NCBI GenBank assembly: GCA_035302865.1
Contig: DATGSF010000066.1
Coordinates: 1-10,572 of the forward strand
Source: DATGSF01 sp035302865
GTDB taxonomy: Bacteria > Bacteroidota > Bacteroidia > Chitinophagales > Chitinophagaceae
DNA length: 10,572 bases
Direction of reading: 5' to 3'
In this document: piece by piece, positions 5,488-10,572 of the stretch
Position numbering within the stretch: position 1 is the first letter of the stretch
How the letters are laid out: the number at the start of each line of letters is the position of its first letter
Notes under the pieces: generated by a model
The model's database searches: none
What the model was told of the DNA's origin: nothing
Seen by the model: only the letters and a program-made list of their open reading frames with translations
Position numbers and translations under genes: made by a program

Positions 5488-7143
5488 ATGAATAGCAAAT
5501 TATTATCTTTACTTATTACTATTATAACTCTCCCCTCTTTACTCTACGCTCAATCTAAAGATTTAAAAGAAAAAGCCGCATGGGTGGACAGCGTTTATAA
5601 ATCTTTAAGCTTAGAGGAAAAAATAGGGCAACTTTTTATGGTTGCAGCATATAGTGCTGGGAATAATATGAATTATAATAAAGTTAAAAACCTTGCTGAA
5701 GAAGGTAAAATAGGTGGAGTTATTTATATGCAGGGGAATGCAGAAGCTCAAATCCAACAAACTAATGAATTACAAAGTGCTTATAAAGTACCTTTTCTCA
5801 TTGCAATGGATGCTGAATGGGGATTAGGAATGCGTTTGACTGGAGTCAAAGATTATCCTAAACAAATGCTATTAGGAGCCACAGACAATGTAGAATTCAT
5901 GGAACGATTAGGCTTTTCAATAGGAAAGCAATTAAAAAACATTGGTGTACATATTGATTTCGCACCTGTAGTTGATGTAAATAACAATCCAGAAAACCCC
6001 ATTATTAACTTTAGATCATTTGGTGAAGATAAGAATTTAGTTAGTCGCATGGGTATTGCTTATATGAATGGTTTACATAAAGCAGGAATTCTAGCAGTAG
6101 CAAAACACTTTCCAGGTCATGGAGATGTTAGTGTAGATTCGCATCATGACACTCCTGTTATTCCTAAAACTGTTGAACAATTAAACAATTTAGAATTTTA
6201 TCCGTTTAAACAATTAATGGCAAAAGGATTAAAAGCGATTTTAACTTCCCATTTAAGCATTCCTGAAATTGATAATAGAAATAACCGTCCTGCAACTGTA
6301 TCTTATCCAATAATTACTGAGCATTTAAAAGAGAAATTGCAATTTAAAGGGTTAATTTTCACTGATGCTTTAAATATGAAAGGCATTACGAAACATTATT
6401 CACCAGGTGAAGTAGATTTAGAAGCTTTTTTAGCAGGAAATGATGTTTTACTTTTTAGTGAAAATGCCCCACGTGGAATTCAGCTTATTAAAAAAGCTTA
6501 TGAAGAAGGTAGAGTAAGTGAAGAACGACTAGCATTAAGTGTGCGTAAAATTTTAGCTTTAAAATATGATAATGATTTACATAATTTCAAAGCAATAAAC
6601 GGAACAAATGCTACGCAAAAAGCAAATGAGGAAGTTGATGCATTTTTAAAAGAAGCAACAGCTCTTAGTGCTACAAAATGGAAAGGAAATACTTTAAATG
6701 GAGCACAAAGACATCATAGTGTTTTGCATATAAGTATTAATGAGAGAAATACAAATAATATAACTTCTTATTTAAGAGAAGCATTTGACAAGGTGGATCA
6801 TATTTCCTCCAGTCAAGCTAATTTCCACTCTAGAGTGCAAAACTTAAAAGCAGATAGTTATGATTTTATTATTATCAGCATACATAGCTCAATGAACTAT
6901 CCTGGAAAAAATAAAACCTATGGGGTACCTGTTCGAGATATTAATGCTATTCAGAATTTAATTAAGCAAGATAATGTTTATACCGGATTACTTATCAATC
7001 CTTATTTAGGAAACAAATTCTGTAATGCCAAAAATGCATTTATACTTTATGAAAACAATGAACATACACAAAAACAGTATATTGATATTTTATTAAATCA
7101 TAAAACTGCTTTAGGAAAAAGTCCAGTAAGCATATGTAAATAA
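5488..7143 (+). CDS. nagZ: Secreted glycoside hydrolase family 3, NagZ-type beta-N-acetylhexosaminidase
   Basis: NagZ-type GH3 enzymes release N-acetylglucosamine from peptidoglycan fragments or chitin-type sugars. The 551-aa protein has a signal peptide (MNSKLLSLLITIITLPSLLYAQS, cleavage likely after Ala21), so it acts in the periplasm or outside, unlike cytoplasmic E. coli NagZ. The TIM barrel spans about 30-360. KHFPGHGD (206-213) and the catalytic Asp-His loop DSHHDTP (217-223, D217/H219) are diagnostic, as is the nucleophile region LIFTDALNMKGI (289-300, D293). Residues about 390-551 form a second domain resembling GH3_C and ending ALGKSPVSICK. In related Bacteroidota proteins a similar GKLPVSV-like end runs straight into a beta-lactamase-type domain; here a stop intervenes and that domain is the next gene, 10 bp away. 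Confidence 0.93.
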   Translation: MNSKLLSLLITIITLPSLLYAQSKDLKEKAAWVDSVYKSLSLEEKIGQLFMVAAYSAGNNMNYNKVKNLAEEGKIGGVIYMQGNAEAQIQQTNELQSAYKVPFLIAMDAEWGLGMRLTGVKDYPKQMLLGATDNVEFMERLGFSIGKQLKNIGVHIDFAPVVDVNNNPENPIINFRSFGEDKNLVSRMGIAYMNGLHKAGILAVAKHFPGHGDVSVDSHHDTPVIPKTVEQLNNLEFYPFKQLMAKGLKAILTSHLSIPEIDNRNNRPATVSYPIITEHLKEKLQFKGLIFTDALNMKGITKHYSPGEVDLEAFLAGNDVLLFSENAPRGIQLIKKAYEEGRVSEERLALSVRKILALKYDNDLHNFKAINGTNATQKANEEVDAFLKEATALSATKWKGNTLNGAQRHHSVLHISINERNTNNITSYLREAFDKVDHISSSQANFHSRVQNLKADSYDFIIISIHSSMNYPGKNKTYGVPVRDINAIQNLIKQDNVYTGLLINPYLGNKFCNAKNAFILYENNEHTQKQYIDILLNHKTALGKSPVSICK

Positions 7144-7153
7144 AAACCAAAAA

Positions 7154-8440
7154 ATGAAAGCTTTTAAAACCTTTACTATATTGAGTATTTTTCTTTTTTC
7201 TTTTATGAAAAGAGATTATGCTAAGGATTATGTATTAGAATTTCCAAAAGCTCCATATGTTAGTAAAAATGTAGTGAATCAAAATGCTTTTTTAAAAATA
7301 GATCAACATGTTCATGCACAAATTCAACGAGGTGCTTTTCCTGGATGTCAAATTTTGGGAATTCATAAAGGCGAGGTGATTTATTATAAAAACTTCGGAA
7401 GTTTGGATTATACTAAAAATCACAGAGTTAATGAAGAAACAATATATGATTTAGCTTCTCTATCTAAAATACTTGCAACCACTTTAGCAATAATGAAAAT
7501 GCAAGAATTAGGTATGATTAAAATCGATGCACCAGCAAAAAATTATTTATCTTTTATTAATGGAAGCAATAAAGAGCATTTGACCCTACAATCTTTATTA
7601 TTACATGAAGGTGGATTAAAAGCCTGGATTCCTTTTTATAAAGAAACTATTGACGAAGATAATCAACCTTTATCCGAAATTTATAAAAACAAAGCAGATG
7701 GGTTTTATAGATTACCGGTTGCTGAAAATTTATTTATGGATATTAGGCATATGAACAATATATGGAATACCATCATGGAAAGTCCAGTCAATAGAAGAAA
7801 TTATGTTTATAGCGATTTGGATTTTTATTTCTTAGAACGTATTGTCCGAATGGTAAGTAAAGAGGAAATGGATATATTTTTAGAGAATCATTTTTATAAA
7901 CCTTTAGGATTAAAGTACACTTTATTTAACCCTTGGAAAAAGGGATTAAAATTGCAATGTGCTCCCACAGAGATTGATAAGTACTTTAGACAACAAAAGA
8001 TTCAAGGCTATGTGCATGATCAAGGTGCAGCAATGGCTGGAGGTGTGGCTGGACATGCAGGTTTATTTTCTACTAGTAAAGAAGTGGCTATACTTTTACA
8101 AATGTTAATGAATGGAGGTGTATATAATAAAAAACGTTACTTACAAGAAAAAACAATCGAACAATATACATCTTACCAATCAAAAATTAGCAGAAGAGGC
8201 TTAGGTTTTGATAAGCCAGAAAAATCTAAAGATGCTGGCCCTGCTTCAGATAAAGCGAGCAAGAGCACTTTCGGACATTTAGGTTTTACTGGTACTGTTG
8301 CTTGGGCAGATCCTGAGAATGAATTAATTTATATTTTTCTATCAAATAGAACTTTTCCGAGCGCAGAAAAAAATTTATTAGCAAAAGAAAAAACAAGAAA
8401 AGTGATTCATGATTATTTATATGAATCTATTGGCAAATAG
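7154..8440 (+). CDS. Serine hydrolase of the beta-lactamase/penicillin-binding-protein fold (class C-like)
   Basis: This 428-aa protein has an uncleaved-looking hydrophobic N-terminus (MKAFKTFTILSIFLFSFMKR), so it is exported or membrane-anchored. The active-site set is complete: SLSK (102-105) supplies the nucleophile S102 and K105, YSD (219-221) stands for the Tyr-x-Asn motif, and HLGFTG (375-380) for the KTG/HxG motif. PGCQILGIHKGEVIYYKNFG (63-82) and the GGVAGHAGLFST segment (297-307 or so) are typical of this family. The pattern matches the C-terminal part of Bacteroidota GH3-serine hydrolase fusions better than AmpC proper, so peptidoglycan-related esterase or peptidase activity is more likely than resistance. 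It starts 10 bp after the GH3 gene with an A-rich leader. Confidence 0.9.
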   Translation: MKAFKTFTILSIFLFSFMKRDYAKDYVLEFPKAPYVSKNVVNQNAFLKIDQHVHAQIQRGAFPGCQILGIHKGEVIYYKNFGSLDYTKNHRVNEETIYDLASLSKILATTLAIMKMQELGMIKIDAPAKNYLSFINGSNKEHLTLQSLLLHEGGLKAWIPFYKETIDEDNQPLSEIYKNKADGFYRLPVAENLFMDIRHMNNIWNTIMESPVNRRNYVYSDLDFYFLERIVRMVSKEEMDIFLENHFYKPLGLKYTLFNPWKKGLKLQCAPTEIDKYFRQQKIQGYVHDQGAAMAGGVAGHAGLFSTSKEVAILLQMLMNGGVYNKKRYLQEKTIEQYTSYQSKISRRGLGFDKPEKSKDAGPASDKASKSTFGHLGFTGTVAWADPENELIYIFLSNRTFPSAEKNLLAKEKTRKVIHDYLYESIGK

Positions 8441-8470
8441 AATTTCAGCCAACTCCTCACTTTAAATATT

Positions 8471-9952
8471 ATGCCCAATGAAATAAACACTAAAAATAGA
8501 GTTTGGATATTAGTTGCTTTAATGTCAACTATGACGCTTGCTGCAATGGATATTACTATAATATCAACTGCAATTCCTCAAATAGTGTCCGATATTGGAG
8601 GCTTTCAGAAATTCACTTGGGTCTTTTCAATTTATTTATTAGCTCAAACAATTACTATTCCTATTTATGGAAAATTCTCGGATTTATTCGGAAGAAAGAA
8701 GATTCTTTTTTTCGGAATAATAGTATTTTTATTGGGTTCTATTAGTTCAGGTTTTGCATGGAATATCGAATCTTTAATTGCATTTAGAGCGCTTCAAGGA
8801 ATAGGAGCAGGATCAATAATGGCAACTGTTAACACCATAGCAGGTGATATTTACACTGTTGAAGAAAGAGCTAGGATACAAGGTTATCTATCTTCTATAT
8901 GGGGAGTTTCCGCTATATTAGGACCATCATTAGGAGGAGCAATAGCAGAATTTATAAATTGGCGATGGATATTCTTTATAAATCTTCCAATAGGTGCATT
9001 GTCTTTATTCTTACTCACTTATTTCTTTAAAGAAAAAGTTGAAGTTAAAAAAACTAAAATCGATTTTAAAGGTGCTTTATTAATTATGATTACTCTAAGC
9101 TTAGTCTTAGTGTTTTTACTGGAAATAGGTCAACAGTGGGCTATAATCTCATGGCAAAGCATATTATTATTAATAGCAATAATTATTCTAACAGTTATCA
9201 CTTATAAAGTTGAAGAAAAAAGAGATTATGCGATTATGCCTATATGGTTATGGAAAAATCCCACAATAAGAAACACCAGCTTAGCCATGATTGGAATGGG
9301 ACTTGTGATGATGGGTCCAGAAACATTTTTACCAACATTTACACAAAGCTCTCTTGGATTAGGAATAATTGCTTCTGGTTTTATCTTAGCAAGTATGAGC
9401 ATCGGCTGGCCAACAGCTTCTGCTCTATCTGGAAGAATCTATTTAAATATTGGATTTAGAAAAACTTCAATGATAGGAGCGAGTCTTCTAATTGTAGGAT
9501 TTTTATTTTTTCTCTTACTCCCTCACCCTCAATCCATCGCACTATTAGTTGTAAATCAAATAATTATTGGTGCTGGCTTTGGTTTGCTATCTACTCCTAG
9601 TTTAGTAGGTGCTCAAGCAATGGTAGGCTGGGAAGAAAAAGGTGTGGTTACTAGTTCAGTTATTTTTGCTCGAAATTTAGGACAAAGTATAGGAGCAAGT
9701 CTAGTGGGTGCTATATTCAATCTTTCTTTGATTAATCAATTGAAGAAAGATAAAATAGATTTAGGAGGGTATAAAGATAATATTTTAAGTTTTTTGCAAA
9801 ATCCACAATTAGCTCCAAGTACAAAGCTATCTTTACAAAAAGCCATAAACATTTCTATGAAAAACATGTATATCATATTGGCAATTATAAGTTTAGCAAT
9901 CTTAATTGTATTATTTAAAATGCCTAACTATATACATAAAAAGAAACAATAA
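8471..9952 (+). CDS. MFS drug exporter, DHA2 (EmrB/QacA-like) family
   Basis: This 493-aa inner-membrane proton antiporter has about 14 predicted hydrophobic helices, the DHA2 hallmark. TM1 carries AAMDITIISTAIP (24-36). Motif A is GKFSDLFGRKK (67-77), RALQGIGAG (106-114) is motif B-like, and motif C is GPSLGGAIAEF (151-161). NWRWIFFINLPIG (163-175) is characteristic of EmrB/QacA transporters. Substrate cannot be inferred beyond a drug or other amphipathic small molecule. It starts 30 bp after the serine hydrolase in the same orientation and may be read from the same transcript; no TAnnTTTG element lies in the gap. No partner gene of the EmrA (HlyD) or TetR type is visible nearby. The ATG at 8471 gives a short polar N-terminus before TM1. 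Confidence 0.93.
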   Translation: MPNEINTKNRVWILVALMSTMTLAAMDITIISTAIPQIVSDIGGFQKFTWVFSIYLLAQTITIPIYGKFSDLFGRKKILFFGIIVFLLGSISSGFAWNIESLIAFRALQGIGAGSIMATVNTIAGDIYTVEERARIQGYLSSIWGVSAILGPSLGGAIAEFINWRWIFFINLPIGALSLFLLTYFFKEKVEVKKTKIDFKGALLIMITLSLVLVFLLEIGQQWAIISWQSILLLIAIIILTVITYKVEEKRDYAIMPIWLWKNPTIRNTSLAMIGMGLVMMGPETFLPTFTQSSLGLGIIASGFILASMSIGWPTASALSGRIYLNIGFRKTSMIGASLLIVGFLFFLLLPHPQSIALLVVNQIIIGAGFGLLSTPSLVGAQAMVGWEEKGVVTSSVIFARNLGQSIGASLVGAIFNLSLINQLKKDKIDLGGYKDNILSFLQNPQLAPSTKLSLQKAINISMKNMYIILAIISLAILIVLFKMPNYIHKKKQ

Positions 9953-10083
9953 TGTACTAAATTTATTTAAAAACTTAAACTTAAATAATTAAGGAAATTA
10001 AAAAATTAATAAAGGAAAAAGAAATAAAGTTATTTTTTATTCCTATTATTTTAACTATTCCATTACGATTACAAGCTACAACA
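9953..10083. other. AT-rich gap after the exporter gene
   Basis: The stretch is very AT-rich. TTATTTAA (9963-9970) and TTAAATAA (9981-9988) form an 8-bp inverted repeat that could be a weak terminator for the exporter, though no T-run follows directly. A second imperfect A/T palindrome lies around 10014-10043 and ends in a T-rich tract. I see no gene here. Confidence 0.4.
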
Positions 10084-10317
10084 TCAAAGCTTTTTTTGAG
10101 TTCCATATTTTTGTGGTTTTCCTTTAGCTAATTGCAATCTATCATAAGTTGCTTATTCTAACCACGAAGCATTTTGTATATCTTTCCCTGATTTTGTCAC
10201 TTCTTTTGCTAACTTATGAGCAATCTCATAATATTCTATAGTTTTTCCATGTTGAAACAACATAGCTAAATTAAATTTATCTTGAGTATTTAATTTTACG
10301 ATAAGCAAAAACAACTC
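10084..10317 (-). pseudogene. Decayed gene remnant, small DUF6624-like or YGTQ-motif protein
   Basis: On the minus strand an open stretch reads KLNTQDKFNLAMLFQHG, continues through IAHKLAKEVTKSGKDIQNASWLE, and hits an in-frame TAA at 10153-10155. It then resumes in the same frame as ATYDRLQLAKGKPQKYGTQKK before a TGA at 10084-10086. The QHG start, the helical middle and the closing GKPQxYGTQ resemble small Bacteroidota proteins of the DUF6624-like type as I remember them. The in-frame stop, plus a likely frameshift upstream (another frame reads GVKIGVVFAYRK from about 10330), marks it as broken. A start codon was not found. The family assignment is from memory of the motif and is tentative. 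Confidence 0.55.
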
Positions 10318-10419
10318 CTATTTTTACACCTTATGCTCAAATTCAATCTTTTAAAAACTTATTAAAGTCCGAGATATTATTTGCTTTTAAGAAATTAAAC
10401 TAAAAGAATAATATGTTTT

Positions 10420-10572
10420 TTATCCTCTTAGAGTTTTTCCTGTTAAATCAATAAAAACATCTTCCAAGCTTGCCAATCTTTGTTTATTTTTTGATGTTTT
10501 ATAACCACTTGCCAACAAATTATCTATTAATTGATCCGGTGTACCTTCAGCGATTTTTTCTCCATGATCCAT
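10420..10572 (-). CDS. ABC-2 type exporter ATP-binding protein, C-terminal end (gene continues past right edge)
   Basis: The last 50 codons of a minus-strand gene read MDHGEKIAEGTPDQLIDNLL at the window edge and end LASLEDVFIDLTGKTLRG, with the stop at 10420-10422. The first segment is what normally follows the H-loop of ABC ATPases ("MD.G.i...GtP.eL"). LEDVFxxLTG is the usual C-terminal signature of ABC-2/DrrA-type drug and polysaccharide exporter ATPases. The Met at 10572 is internal to the real protein. Walker motifs lie outside the window. No strong terminator is visible after the stop; a 6-bp stem with a long loop at about 10387-10409 is too weak to call. Confidence 0.88.
   Translation of the reverse strand: MDHGEKIAEGTPDQLIDNLLASGYKTSKNKQRLASLEDVFIDLTGKTLRG

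Noticed and set aside
7154..8440. Serine hydrolase as an acquired AmpC beta-lactamase resistance gene
   Set aside because: Motifs (SLSK, YSD, HLGFTG) and the pairing with GH3 match a Bacteroidota housekeeping family. No mobile element or resistance regulator is nearby.
1..10572. CRISPR array, insertion sequence, phage or toxin-antitoxin system
   Set aside because: No spaced direct repeats, transposase, integrase or paired small toxin/antitoxin frames were seen anywhere in the window.

Overview
The window looks like a chromosomal segment from an AT-rich member of the Bacteroidota, probably Flavobacteriia-like. The grounds are the low G+C content, the A-rich leaders without Shine-Dalgarno motifs before most starts, several copies of the Bacteroidota -7 promoter element TAnnTTTG, and the gene content: an OmpH/Skp-type lipoprotein, a secreted GH3 enzyme paired with a serine hydrolase, and an RluA-family/Maf pair. 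The genus cannot be fixed from sequence alone.

Layout. Positions 1-1701 hold the end of accB (biotin carboxyl carrier protein) and all of accC (biotin carboxylase) of acetyl-CoA carboxylase. A perfect 12-bp hairpin separates the two genes and a strong intrinsic terminator follows accC. Positions 1702-1963 appear non-coding. Positions 1964-2126 hold tRNA-Arg(ACG) on the minus strand with its own terminator. Its promoter is interleaved, as a palindrome, with the divergent promoter of rlmH (23S rRNA pseudouridine-1915 methyltransferase, 2139-2612). On the minus strand, 4533 down to 2627 is a tight three-gene cluster: OmpH/Skp-like lipoprotein, RluA-family pseudouridine synthase, then Maf nucleotide pyrophosphatase, the last two overlapping by ATGA. 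On the plus strand, 4712-9952 carries a DUF3298-type lipoprotein, a secreted NagZ-type GH3 beta-N-acetylhexosaminidase, a serine hydrolase of the beta-lactamase/PBP fold and a DHA2-type MFS exporter. The first three are 10-11 bp apart and the exporter follows after 30 bp. Positions 9953-10419 are AT-rich and contain a decayed gene. The window ends in the 3' end of a minus-strand ABC-2 type exporter ATPase gene.

How the genes work together. accBC supplies malonyl-CoA for fatty-acid synthesis. tRNA-Arg, rlmH and the pseudouridine synthase belong to translation and RNA modification. The 4712-9952 cluster is an envelope module: a lipoprotein, an N-acetylglucosamine-releasing enzyme, a penicillin-recognising-fold hydrolase and an efflux pump. 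In many Bacteroidota the GH3 and serine-hydrolase parts are, as I recall, one fused polypeptide; here they are two adjacent genes.

I see no phage, IS element, CRISPR array or clearly new multi-gene system. The most unusual signals are small. The tRNA-Arg gene appears to replace both the G19-C56 and G15-C48 tertiary pairs with A-U pairs. Its promoter shares DNA with that of rlmH as a palindrome. A 15-bp perfect hairpin lies in the early coding region of the pseudouridine synthase. The GH3/serine-hydrolase fusion is split, and a DUF6624-like pseudogene remnant lies near the right end.
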